A DNA stretch of 64,000 nt, taken from NCBI GenBank assembly GCA_013397435.1, contig VZRG01000035.1, positions 1,192,674 to 1,256,673 of the forward strand, read 5' to 3'. Each line of letters opens with the position of its first letter. Within the stretch, counting starts at the first letter, position 1. The notes under the pieces were generated by a model, which saw only the letters and a list, made by a program, of their open reading frames with translations, was not told the DNA's origin and made no database searches. The DNA is from Erythrocercus mccallii. Taxonomy: Eukaryota > Chordata > Aves > Passeriformes > Dicruridae. Below, piece after piece: positions 13,763-26,500 of this stretch. The position numbers were made by a program, and so were the translations under genes.

Positions 13763-14355
13763 AGTGTTCTTTCCCTATACTTGTTTTCAAAGTTAGGTAA
13801 GCACCTCTATTTTCTTCTGCAGAACACAAAAATTAGAAACAAATGACATCCAAACCCAGGACTGCCTCAGTAGGCTCCCTTTGTTGGTGACCCACAAGCC
13901 AATTTGATTGCCAGTATGAATTCTGTTTTTTCCTCTCTCCCATCTCCTATTTGCATGCCAACTGAAAAACAAGGTTCTCAAACTTCATCTACTAATTTGA
14001 CTCAAAAAAACTAGGTAATAAAAATAACTAAGGCACAATTGTCTGATCTTCAACAGCAGGCAGAGGGTCACAGATTTGAAACTAGGGTAGAATGAAAACT
14101 CCCAGCAATATTTCTGTTCTCGGGGCATTGAAAATTCTTACCAGAATTCAAAGAAGGTTTTTCAAGATTTTTTTTTTTTAACAAAGATATGGAAAACACT
14201 TTTCCCAAGAATGTCCACGAACACTAAACAAGGATGGATGTACATACAAAGACACACACTTTATGCACAGTACACTTTGAACATACTGCAGACAGACAAG
14301 GACCATGGAATGCAATGATGTCTAAGATGGCAGGTGAAATGAAGATGGCTCTTTT

Positions 14356-14503
14356 TCAGAGAGTCGTCATGAGTTTATCTTGGTACACCATGCTTTGGAC
14401 TCCTCCTAAATTCTTCTGGTTCTGTTCCTGGATATACCGTAAATTGCTGTCCTCTCCACTTGTGGGGGATTTCCAATAGGGCCTGTCATCATGATAGGGT
14501 GGC
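14356..14503 (-). CDS. EPB41L4B: EPB41L4B terminal coding exon (short isoform, stop TGA)
   Basis: The acceptor GGTACAG is followed by 148 nt encoding PPYHDDRPYWKSPTSGEDSN, then LRYIQEQNQKNLGG, and ending VQSMVYQDKLMTTL before TGA at 14356-14358. The ending corresponds to the human short isoform (KLMTAL as I recall it). Its last four residues, MTTL, fit a class I PDZ-ligand pattern (Thr at -2, Leu at 0); binding is inference. Confidence 0.95.
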
Positions 14504-17500
14504 CTGTACCATTTGCACAGTTATTGGTTAGTGAGGAATGGAAGTCAACTTAAGAGTGCTACACAGTAACATGAGCTCATCCCGCAAGTGCTAAGCATGC
14601 ACATGGAGCTACAGCACAGGAAGGAAAAGGGGACAGACCTACAAGTCTGATGCTGAAGCTGCTGAAGCAACTGGGAATCCTTTAGCTGATTTCAGAAGGC
14701 TTTCAATCAGAGCTCAATCATTAAAAACCCTCCCTGTCTGCAATGTTATAGACAAGCATAGTGCATCAACGCTCCGGAATTCCAAGGGGTGGTGGGGAAG
14801 GAGGAGAAGGCTACAGGAAAACTCACTTTGTACAACAAACAAGTAAAATAAAACATGTCATGCAAAATGCTGAGCTCATGAAAGTACATCCTTAAAGTGC
14901 AAAGGGTTAAGAAAGGCAATCCTATTATGAATGAAAATTGCTCTTCTGTAGTTGTTGCTATTCTTTTGGCAGGATTGCAGTTAATTAACACTAAAGCAGC
15001 CTCAGTAATTTAGAGAGTTGCATTTTCTTAAGAACACCCACAGTCTACAGACTGTACAGGTAATTCTCTGAGACTTGCAAAAGTACTAAAAGGAAAAATC
15101 TTTTTCCTTACTTGTTCATTAATTATTGCTGCTTAGAGACACTAACTTCAACCACTCCTAGTGTCCCCTGAATCATTGCAGCGGAGTGGGGAATAAATAA
15201 AACAACGATTTTGAACACTATGTAGAAACCACAACATTTAACATTACCTTATTACCAAATTGAAGCTGCAATTATTATATATACGGAAGAAATTCTTTTC
15301 TGTGAGGGTGGTGAGGCACTGAAACAGGTTGCACAGAGAAGCTGTGGATGCTCCATCCCTGGAAGTGTTCAAAGCCAGGTTGGATGGGGCTTTGGGCCAC
15401 CTGCTCTAGTGGAAGGTGTCCCTGGCCATGGCAGGGGGTTGGAAATAGATGATCTTTAAGGTTTCTTCCAACCCAAGACATTCTATGATTCTGGTAAGTT
15501 TTTTTAGTAGCATAAACACAGGCAAGATTTAGATTTTACCTTTTTTAAAAAATATATATATTCTAAAGTTATATAATGACAGCTGTTAATTGGAATTTTT
15601 TTCAGAATGTTAAATATTAAGCTAACTGCAAACAATTCCACTGAAAGAATCTGCAAACAATTTCAGTGAAAGAATTTTACTAAGAAAATTGAGACACCAT
15701 TCCACACACTATTTCACAAATTATTCAACAAAAGTTCCATATAAAACACATATTACACAGGTCATTTAATTTCAGCCCATGCCCATTCCAGACTTTCATG
15801 CCCAGCAGAAAGAATTTTATGCATCTGTAGCTGTGATCTCAAGTTCGCAGTCGAATGGAATAAGCTTTTTCAAATCAAGCTATCCAAGATCTTAAATGTC
15901 CAAATCTTTCACCTAGACTCCAAGTTAGAATAACTTGAAACTTCCACTTTAACCACACATTTAAATGCTTCTACCTGAATGGGACAAGAATTCTGAGCAC
16001 CTTTTCTACCAAGTTTCTATGACTGAGCTTTTAAGTATGGGTTGTTTGGGGTTTTTTTTGCCTTACAAGCCTTGCTATAAAAAAGCCATTGTTCATTTTT
16101 CACTGACCTTAGTCCTTGCCCAGGCAGTGGAGGGGCTGAAGGGGGAGGTTGTCTACATGCACTACAATACATTATTGTGCTTATTTCAATATCACTCTGC
16201 TCCAGGGTGAACTATTTGGCTTTAAAATGTCACGGACTGGTATTGTAAGTGATGAAATCTTTAGAAAAATTCCAGCAAAACCTCAAATGATTTATAAAAT
16301 CATTAGGCTCTCTTGGCAACCACTCTTTCACAACGTGAAATTGTACATTTTAAAGTGCTCATAATAAACTGTATAAAGAAACCCTCAAACCAGGAAGACT
16401 CCTGAGCCTGAAATACAGGCGAAGTTCATTACACAACTTAAAGTCTCCTGCTTCTAACATAAATTGAAGATCTGCTTTACTGCTGTGCGCTAGGAATTTT
16501 GAGATGAAAATGCCTGTCTGCTTCTCTGCCTAGTATTTCTAATAATGTACTTGCCTTTTTCCTGCATTCTCAGATTCAAACTCACACCAAATTGTCTTTT
16601 CATTCATTTTAAGCTCAGTGTCATCCCCAGAGCCGGCCCACACTAAAACCAAAATCTACCTCTTTTGATGTAAGAGTATAAATGTTAGATAAGGAGAAAC
16701 AAAGATTAGGGTATTTGTATTTTTCACTAAAGACACTAATTATTTGTCTAAAAAACTGAGTCACCTAAAAAGGTTACTTTTTACTAGGATAAGAAAAGTG
16801 GCTGGTTTTTATCATGTGTATACATATAGACACACATCCAGCAGCAGGTGCATGCCGTAATCGTGCATTCCACCAAGTGGATTTTAATTGGACTGAATTT
16901 CTTCCAAAATTTTTTTTCACTCAATGTCTCTCATCACTAGCTACAAACAAAATGTATGCAAAAAGATAGCGCAACAGCACATGCAGGACTATCTTTTTGA
17001 AACAGTTCTCAAAAACTCAGTGCTATAATTTTACTCATTATCTGTAAAGTTCTTGATAAATTGTTGCATGTACTTGAAATTTTTCCATATACATTTCTGC
17101 AAAAGATGAAATCAATGCTCCACTGCAAGAATATAATTATTAATAACTTAACTTTACACTAGAATGAGTTTCTTCTGTCTTAGAAAATTAAATGCAAACA
17201 AATGCCAATCAATTTGCAATTAAGCTACAAAGCAGCTCCTTATCCAACATACTTCCTACATGAAATCACTAAGATTCTATTTTGAATTTTGAATTAGAGA
17301 TCAACTAGAAAAAAAATCATACTCCAAAACAAAACTTAAAAGTTATTTAATACTTCTAACTTTTGTTTGCTTTTCATGTGCAGAGAACTGCCCAATAAGG
17401 TCACCAAAACTTCATACTGAGTAACATAAAGAAAGAAATAATCATCTTTTTTTCACAAAGGGAAGATTGCTTACCTTACATTCACAGGTGTGTGTGGATG

Positions 17501-20500
17501 CCAGTGTGGCTGAGCAGGATGTATATTAGGATGATACTGTGGCTGCAAATGGAAACATTGAACCTGGTTAATAAAATCATATAAAAGCTCCCTATTAACT
17601 TTCAACTTTTATTTCCTGGGGTCATGACAAATATGTTCCTGGTGAACCCTAGAAATCCTAATGCTTCAGACCTTCTCCCACATCATTGAGTACATACATG
17701 AAGCCTCTTGGTGATGAGTCTGCTCATTAGGACACACTCATGGGAAAAGGCAAAGAAAATTGCTCTCCTGTTTGTCAGACAACCTGGGACATCAAGTACT
17801 TCTTGTAGAAAGCACATCAAAAAAGTGTCAACTTTGATTAAAGGCAGAAGAATAAGAAAGGTTACTGCTATAAGAGCAGGCTTCAGAAGGTCACCTATCT
17901 TTGGTGACAGCACTTCCCTCTCATATAGACAAGATATTGAAGAGAAATAGTAAAACAAAATCACTGGTGAGAGTTTTAATAACAAGTGTTAAGACTAAGT
18001 TCTCATGCACATACAGTTTGGAAGCATTCTTTTTCTCAGTACCCACTGACTGTCAGCAGCACAGATGAAAATGAGGTAATGTTATCCCTAGAGTGTATAA
18101 AAAAAAAATCTCTCAACAAGCATTTGACCAGCAACTCTGTAAGTGTTGTGATGAGAGAGGTAATTGCAACTTTGAAATTGTCACAATCATCCACTGTGAG
18201 AGGCTGCTCTAGACAAAAGCTTGCTCATAGAGCAGTCTCCTGGGGCCCATCACATTCACAGTCCCAAAGGCTTTCTTTAACTTTCACAGAAAGGAAAAGG
18301 AAGGGAAAGAAGATGGCAAATGGAGTGTACTCAGCTTGCAGAGCATCCAAGAACATAGGGGAAAAAAGAGAAGAGTCCCTCCACTTTCCCCTTAACCTCA
18401 ATGCAGTGCTGTTTATTTCTGACACATTAGAAAATCTCAGCCCAGAGTCAGGAAAATTGAGGAAAACAGCTGTACAAATTAGAAAGAGCAAAAATATTTA
18501 CCACAAAATATGAAAATGACAATATTTTCCTCTGTAACTGGTATGCTCTTACCTGGTAGTTATGGACTTCAGGAGTATTTTTAGCACTAAGAGAGAAAAA
18601 AAATTGCTTTTATGTAATCAGTACATCTACATCACAATGTCTTTTAGTTCAGGAAGTACTACAGAAAAATAAAATTCATATTCTTAAGGACATCATTATT
18701 TTATTCAAGATATATACCACAGCAGTTAACATGTGAAAGAGGGGTGTAAAATTTTTTTCTTTGCTTTACATTTAAAAAACCATGAACAAATTATGCTTGA
18801 TAAGCTAGCATAAGAGCAGTGAGCAAAAAGGAAGTATGTTCTACTTTAGTCTGATTTCATATGTAAAAATAGTTTTAAAAAACAGATTAAACAATGAAAG
18901 CAGGCAGTCCTCAGTAAAAATCTGGGGATGCATAATGAGACATGCCAAAGCAATTCATCTCACACCAGAGAATCTCTCTCTACAAATCCTAATGCAGCTA
19001 TTGTTTTCAGAATCCTTTTAGCCCAAGAACAGCAACTGAGAGGTAGAGAGAACTTAGGCAGTCACTTACCACAGTTGTGCTGCTTTCACAGGATTGTTTG
19101 CTTAAAAAGAAACAAACACAAAACCTTAAGACAAGTGAAATATCAACCATTTTGCAGTTCCTGTTGTTGAGCTGTTACACTATGACTAAAGCAAATCTTC
19201 ATACAGACATATTTGCACAGAAGTGTCTGAATTTCAAGTGCAGCCCTGTGCTTTCTAGCAATCCTGTGTGACATCATAAAGTATGAGGCAGACACAAATA
19301 TGGTCCTGCAAGAGTGAAAGCCCTTTAGAGGTAACAACAGACAAGCATATTCTTCCCAAAGGCCACAAAAGGACTTTTGGCAGAGTATGTTCTGCACAAC
19401 CAGAACACATTTTTTCTCACCTTACTGTGTACCATGTCAATACCATCAGGTCCCTTGGAAATCAGAAACTACCCCCTGCAGAAATTTTCACTATCTTATA
19501 GAAACCAGAGTATTCACAAAGCTGGTAATGACCTGTGTCTTATTACAGGGAACAACGGTAGCCAGAACAGCCCATGAGTTGGGAATCCTGGGAGGCACTG
19601 AGTAATCTTGAGCAACAAGGTCTTGGCCTGTGCTTTGGATAGGCTGGAAAGAATGGTGAAGGTGGCAGCTGAGTAACTGGGGTGTTATCATCTCCTTTTC
19701 ATTACTGAGTGTGTTTCAAGAGAACTGAAAAACTTCTCAGTGACGAAGTGAAAATCCAACTGACTGCCATATGCAGGAGGTTAATGACACACTGCAGAAG
19801 TCTCAAAAGTGACAGAGCTAGGAGAGAATCCAACCCTTGTGGGCTGCATTTAGGTACAGATCTTAATGGCCAAAAGATGCATGAAAGATAACAACCTACA
19901 GGGGGTTTTAGCTCTAACTTAACAAACATGCTGTTGAGCTCTCTAGAAGGAGATCACTCGGTGTGAATGAAGTTCTGACTGGCTGCAATGGACAGAGACA
20001 TCATTAAGGACAAGCCACACTTTGTCTCTTCTCCCTCTATCTCACAGACATAAGTACAGAAGCACTGAGACTCAAGGCAAAACCTGCAGGTCTGTCAGAT
20101 CCTGTTATGCAAGAATAAAATTTAAAGAACTCATTCTTCCACTTATAAAATAACCCACACTATATAGTCGACTCTTATGTCTCACATAACAGCATCTCAC
20201 AGATTTACTAAATTTGCATTTCTGTTAAAAAAACTCCTTCCATGTACTATGGAAGGAAGCAGGGGAAAGAGCTACAGCCTTTAGAAAGTCTGCATGCTTG
20301 TTACCCTTTCTTTCTCCACCATAAATGAGACCTAAAAATGTCCCTATAATATCACAAGGGCTGTTCATGGAACTGTGGTTTATATTCTGGGAATGCAAGC
20401 AAGTACAAAGACATTCTAAGGGAATGCCATCTCACCCTGCTCTGTACAGCAGCCTTGCTCCATACGGCAACTATACCTGCAGCCTCAAGCAATACAGAAT

Positions 20501-23500
20501 TTGGAGAGGGTTACCTTGCAGTGCTCCTTCCTAGGCTTTTCTACATGGAACAAAAAGCTCAAGTTTTTGTGGACAAATTGCAAAACCACAAGGGAAATCA
20601 ATTACTTGTCATTCCATTTAAATTCAGCACATCTCAATTCCCTGGGCAAGCTAGTTAAGGTCAGAGTCTGGACAGGTGAATAACATGTCATTACAGTCAG
20701 GAAAGCCACAACAACTGCATAATGAGACTGCTCAATAACCCTAAAATTGTCTGGCTAGATAAGCAAGTCAGTGAGGCTTTTGGACAGTGCTCCACCCCAC
20801 ATGACACAAGCAATTCTTCAAAAAACATTAAATGCTTCCCTTTTTGGGTTTTCTGTTGCAACTTTTCTTTCCTCCTCAATACAGCAACAAAAGAAACTAT
20901 AGGTACCTCCTCCATAGATGGGGGTGGAAGAATTATTGTAAATAGAGATTAAAAACAGAAGATGGAAACAATGAACTCTGGCGAAATAAAACCCATGCAC
21001 ATTTTGATTTTTTTAGGTGATCTGACATATTTTCTTTTTATAATGTGGTACAGATGTCATGATTGTAATGTGGCATTTATAGGATTTAATGGGGCACCTG
21101 CATGACCGATTCAGTGAACAGATGTATTCCACTTACCCTTGTAAGTGGAATGCCTCCGAGAAGGGTATCTCTTGCTGGGCCTTCTTTCAAATGTACTAGT
21201 TCTGCGTAATCTTGTCCCATGTGTTGCTTGATATTCTGTCCTTCCACTTAAAATACAGAAATGAACAAAGTAAACTACTGCCTTCTGCGGGAAGCTGTAC
21301 CTGCTCCTCTGTATAAAGATAAATATATTGCTGTTACTTCACTAAATACCTGAATCTGAAGCGTGATCCCAGCCTTATGAAGTCGGATCTACTAGATTTA
21401 CTGTTTGCTGGGGCTCGCAATCTGAAGAAAGCATGGTGCTCCACCGCACACTTCCACAAATGTTTGCACGTTTTGGCACTGTCTAACCGGAAAACAAATG
21501 TGTGCTCTTGCTCTCTGCCCTAAATGCAGAAACAAAAGCTTTGGAAGTTGGCATGCATGATATTAGTTATTGCCCTTGGTAGGAGAAACACAGCCTGGGC
21601 CAACAGTGTGCTGAGCCTCCCTTGTGTTCTTACCAGCCTGAGCACACACCACACTTTGTTGGATCAGGCCCAAGTAAGGGAAAGAAGTTACCTGTTCATC
21701 ATCTTCTACAACCACGAGCGTTAGTTTGCTCTTTTTAAAGTCCATTTTTGTGATTTTAGGCCTAAACACAAGAATCAAAAATAATAGAATTAAAATAATA
21801 TTAAAAGAATTTTATTTCAACAACTATTTCACATTTGAGAGTGGTACTTCTAACCAGGCCAATCTACCTTCAGATTTTAAACTTTGTAGATCCAATTAAA
21901 AATTACAAAATATAGTCAAGACCCCATAATGCAAAGGAACAAGATTTCAGCATTTAACGAAAAGGAATATAATACAAAAGCAGATTACCAAAAGAATAAG
22001 CCTATTTTGTTGGCTCCTTCAAAAATCAATATGCCTGTTGGTGTCAGTCCAAGAGCATATTCACAGCCATCTCTTCCCTGCAAGCAAGAACAGAATAAAT
22101 AATCAATCTGCCATGAGCAGTGTAAATCTTAACACAGTACTATTGCAATCTCCGTAAGTGTTCAACTGAACAATAAGGTTGCCATATTTTTTTAACATTA
22201 CAGAGCAGAAGAACATGCATCTCTATTGGGTGCAAAGTGGCATATTTTGGCAACAGGAGGATGCAGAGTGCTCTTTGTGGGAGGAGGCCACGTGCTGCTC
22301 AAAGTGACTCTGAGATCCATGGAGATGGACCCACACCAACACTGTATTCAGGGGAGTCCACACCTCACCTCACCTGTTTAAGAGCAGGCCGTTCCTGCCA
22401 GGGGAAGGAGACACAACGGGAAGAAACTGAGGGACATAGGAAAAAGCATGGGGAAAGGGATACTGTGAGAGCACAGAGAAGCACTCTTGGGTCAAGTGCT
22501 GCAAGTGGGAATGACTTCTGAGGGACCATGGCCCACGGGACAACCCAACCCCTAACAAGGACACACCACAGGGACTGACCCACACCAGGGCAGGGACTTC
22601 ACACTGATAAAATAAAACATCACACAGATCTTACCTTAACTACATGCATATCTACACCATACATTTCTAGCCATTTAGCTTTGTTCAAGTAGCACAATTC
22701 AGCCTGCGCTGGGCTCTTTCCCCTATGAACATAAAATTCAAACTTCATGGTAAAAATTTTTGTCTGCTTTAAATGCTTTCAAATTCATTCCCTTAACGCT
22801 TTTCTTTGTGTTCTCAGTCTTAATGACACTAAATGGTATTTCAAGCTTAGCTCATGTTTGTATCCTCTTCCTTCCAAATGAAAATAAAACAGAGGACTGA
22901 AAATGCAAAAAGGTCTAAAATTGCCAACAAGCATGAAAGTTCAGGTAACAAAGCATCACTGAAATGTACTGTATTTATTAACAAAAGACAGGAAAATTAG
23001 TTTGCTGTCACCCTGAACGCAAAGTTTATGTTTGAATCAAAGAAAGAGTGAAAGAGAGAGAATGAGATTTATTTTCAAAATAAATAGGAAAAAGACCCAG
23101 CTCCTTAAATTATTACAAAACAATCTAAAAAAAGAAAATTAAAAAATTAAAACTCACTCCACCAACCTTCCCTAAATTATTGCATTTCTAGGGAACGGGA
23201 GGGCTCAAAGCCTTTTTACAATACTTCACTGACAAACATAATCCCCATTTCATGCCTGTTGAAAGGATTTGACTTGGGAGAAGAAAACCTGTTGCTAGTG
23301 ACCCCACTACTACACAGGTACTCTACCTGCACTCTTTCCATTTCTGAAAAATGTCAAATTCCATTGCTTCGGTCTGGTTTGGTGCAAACCTGAATTCAGA
23401 CACAAGCTCTGGTGTGTGCTCAGGGTGCTCACACTCTCCCAACTCAGCTGAAATAAATCAATTGAGAAATTAAAAATACAAAGATCTTGGGATGACCAGA

Positions 23501-26500
23501 AACATTAATTTCATTATCCCTACAAAGACAAGGATAGTTTGAAAGTTCCTAATCATGTTACAGAATGCACTTATGTCAATGTTTTAAGTTAACATCCCAT
23601 CCCCTCACTCCTGGCCCCAGTAAATTCAAACCAGATTTTACAGCAGAAGTCAGATAAATGCATTTGCAGGAGCAGTGTAAGGTTGTGGTGCAGAATTCCA
23701 ACATTCAGGAATGTTATGACTGAACCAGCTCAACTAAAGCTGCTTCTCTGGATTTTAAAGCACTTATACGAAATAAAGTTTCTATTAAAAACTATCATCA
23801 ATGCATCTTCTGTTTTAGAAGAGGTTACTTTGAAACTTCCTCTCAATGCATACTTTTCATTCCCTAACACTTCTCATTTTATTTCTTATTTTTTCTGGTT
23901 TAGGACAAATTTAGGAGTTATGTTTCTGTTCATATCAAAACATGAAGGGAATACCTAGTCTCATGAAACCACGGATAATGCTGTACGGTTTTTTTAAAAT
24001 CACAATGCTGGTGTAATATTCAGATTAAGTAATTTATAAGGAAAAAAATGCTGAAACATTAACATAATTAAGGTGTCACTTTCTACTTATATGCTTAGGC
24101 TCTGGTGTTTTCTTTTCTAGGAGCAGAACACTCTCCAACTCCACTGAGCTCAGCAGGAGATGCAAGTGCTGAGCATTTCAGTGACTGACACCTTTAACTG
24201 CCTTGTGTCTGTGACAGCTTTGCTCCTGGAGCCTCTCAGCTGTACTAAGGGGCTGCAGTGTTACTGCCTCAGGACTGTGTGGCAAACACCAGTGGAAAAT
24301 ACACTCTTCAGCAGTACCATGTGTCACCTGACATATGATGTGATTCCCAGCCAGGCCTTTGTCAGTCAGCATTTCTTAACTGTTTACTACTCTTACTACT
24401 ACTATCACAATAAAAATAAAATGAAAAAAGCATAGAGGGAAACGAAATCCCTTGAAGAAAGCAGTTTTCTTCCTTCAGGGCGCTTTTACACTTAACAGCT
24501 GTAAAAATTTTATTCACAGCCAGACTTCAAAAATACCTAGCAGGATCCATCAGTAGATAGGAAGTTACATCCAAAATCCAATCTGTTAGCTGATAACACC
24601 TATTAGGTCGTTTTGAGAACTTGAGTTTTGCTGAAACATTTAGCAGTCCTGAGGATATTAAACAGATTGAGTTCATTGGTCTTCATTTTTAATTACTGTC
24701 TCACACACTTTTTTTCTCTCAACAGTAATCTTCCATAGTGAGTTACAGTATTCTTATCTCTGTTAAAGAAATGGACATACAGATATCTCAGCTCTGTGGC
24801 TGTTTCACCAAAGCTGGAAGCCTATTTAACACATATTATTAAGAATTCCTGGCAGTCCAGTCTCCAGTATATAAGAGGGAGCCACAGCAAACACATTAGC
24901 AAGGAAGACTTCAAGGGGAGAGAAAAAGGTAAGGATCTGAAATTTGATGTGTTGCCAACCATCTAGGAAAAACATAGGACATTTCTCTATTACTTAACTG
25001 AGAGGGAAGGCAGGGAACGAAGTCTGACTGTGCTGTAAAGAGGATGAGTAGGGACAGAAGAATCATGAGCTTGCAGGACAGAAGACACACAGAGAAGCTG
25101 TGGCAGTAGTATTAGGTAGGAGAAAAATATGACCCTTGTTTCTCCACAGCTACACTCACTGTTTATTCACTTTCAGGTGAACAAACTATGTTATCTTTTT
25201 GGTCTCTGAGAAATAGGTCTTCAATGTAAGAGTCAGTAAGAGACCTGCCAGCTCCCTGCACGGGGTTGGAGGGCAGAGGAAGAAGGGGCTGTCACAGATT
25301 GTCCAAGAGGACACTGTCGCTGCTGGGGTGCAACTGCTCTCCCTGAATGCAGCACTAATATTTTGCAACACAAGGGCACAGCAGAGGACCCATCTCTTCA
25401 TTTGTGTCTTCATGATGTGCTTTGGCATGCCCCTTCTCTGCCCTTTTTTTGGAGGGGGTGAAAGGCAGGGCAGGCGTTACATAACACATGTATATACATT
25501 ATCTGTGTTCTTCAGAAAATAACCAGCGGAACATTTTCAAAAGGATGTTTCCTAGAAAGTTTTTGAAAACTCAAACAGTATATTTATTTTTAAATATATG
25601 GCTGATTCTTTTATACAGAGGGGAAAAAAGTTTGCAGTATCCTATGAAGATGTCTTATGATTAGAACTAAAAATTGGAGATGTGAGAAAATGTTTTTCTT
25701 TTCAATTTTATTAGTAGCTTCAAAAGTGTATCTGGTTAAATGCTAAGACCATATAACATTAATGAGGCAGTTAAAAACTAACTGTAACAGTGAGAAGTCA
25801 AGTTAGATCACAAAGTTTCTGCAGACAATCCCTAAGTAAAGCACAATATTATGTATCTGCTTCGTATCTTACCCCATACTACAAATCAATGTTACTTGCT
25901 ACAGAATTTCCTTCATGGGACTGGCAATAAATCAACACTTTTACGTTTGAAAGATGATTCACAGAAAAAACGACCTTGGAAACTGCTATTGGAAACCAAG
26001 AATTACTGCAACAGAAAACTCCCTTGATAAAAAAACCCCACAAGTATGAAATTTAAAGCTTATCTGTGAAAAGACTTTTCCTTCAGCAGGCTCAGACTAC
26101 AGATGCCTAACTAGCAATTCATAGCTTTTTCCTCACTCTTAGGAAAGGCACACTAAGGAGCAAGACTGCATTTTACAGAGAAAATATAACCCACTGAGGA
26201 GGGAATAAATGTCTTTATACTTCTCTGCTTAATTATGTTTCCAATGTCAATAAAATGTGGCAAACTTTACACCAAAAATGCTTATTACTACGTATGTCAG
26301 CAAAGAGAATGAATTAGTTGCAATAATGAAATAATTTTGGACAAGATTATTGTAATGATGTCAAAATAGCAGAAAACTGAAACTGAAAAAAAAAGACAGC
26401 AAGAAAGTATAAAAGCGTTTCCCACAGACAGCATCAAACAGTATTAGTTTTGGTAGATAGCTGCATGCATCATAATGATGGACAGCTATTGTATTGTATT

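Larger units (their letters stand above)
13075..14355 (-). other. EPB41L4B: 3' UTR of EPB41L4B short transcript
   Basis: This is about 1.28 kb of AT-rich sequence following the stop codon, with no repeat I recognise and no credible coding. The proposed end rests on the AATAAA at 13091-13096 with a G/T-rich stretch just beyond it. An alternative AATAAA at 13757-13762 could give a UTR of about 0.6 kb. Confidence 0.7.
14504..17474 (-). other. EPB41L4B: Intron 15 of EPB41L4B
   Basis: A 3.0 kb intron between the exon 15 donor GTAAGC and the terminal exon acceptor. It contains a well-preserved CR1 3' end on the opposite strand and a 25-bp tandem duplication at 15626-15675. Nothing else is recognised. 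Confidence 0.85.

Noticed and set aside
14746..14991. Possible alternative exon in intron 15 (minus strand, polypyrimidine then AG at about 14820)
   Set aside because: The sequence after the AG does not resemble either known isoform tail, and no good donor in the right phase was found.
15275..15481. 68-codon minus-strand open frame
   Set aside because: It is the antisense of the CR1 3' end, not a gene.
17986..18513. 175-codon plus-strand open frame, the longest in the window
   Set aside because: It lies in intron 14, opposite the gene, with no domain, no low-complexity bias suggesting a protein family and no splice context. One or a few frames of this length are expected by chance in 64 kb.
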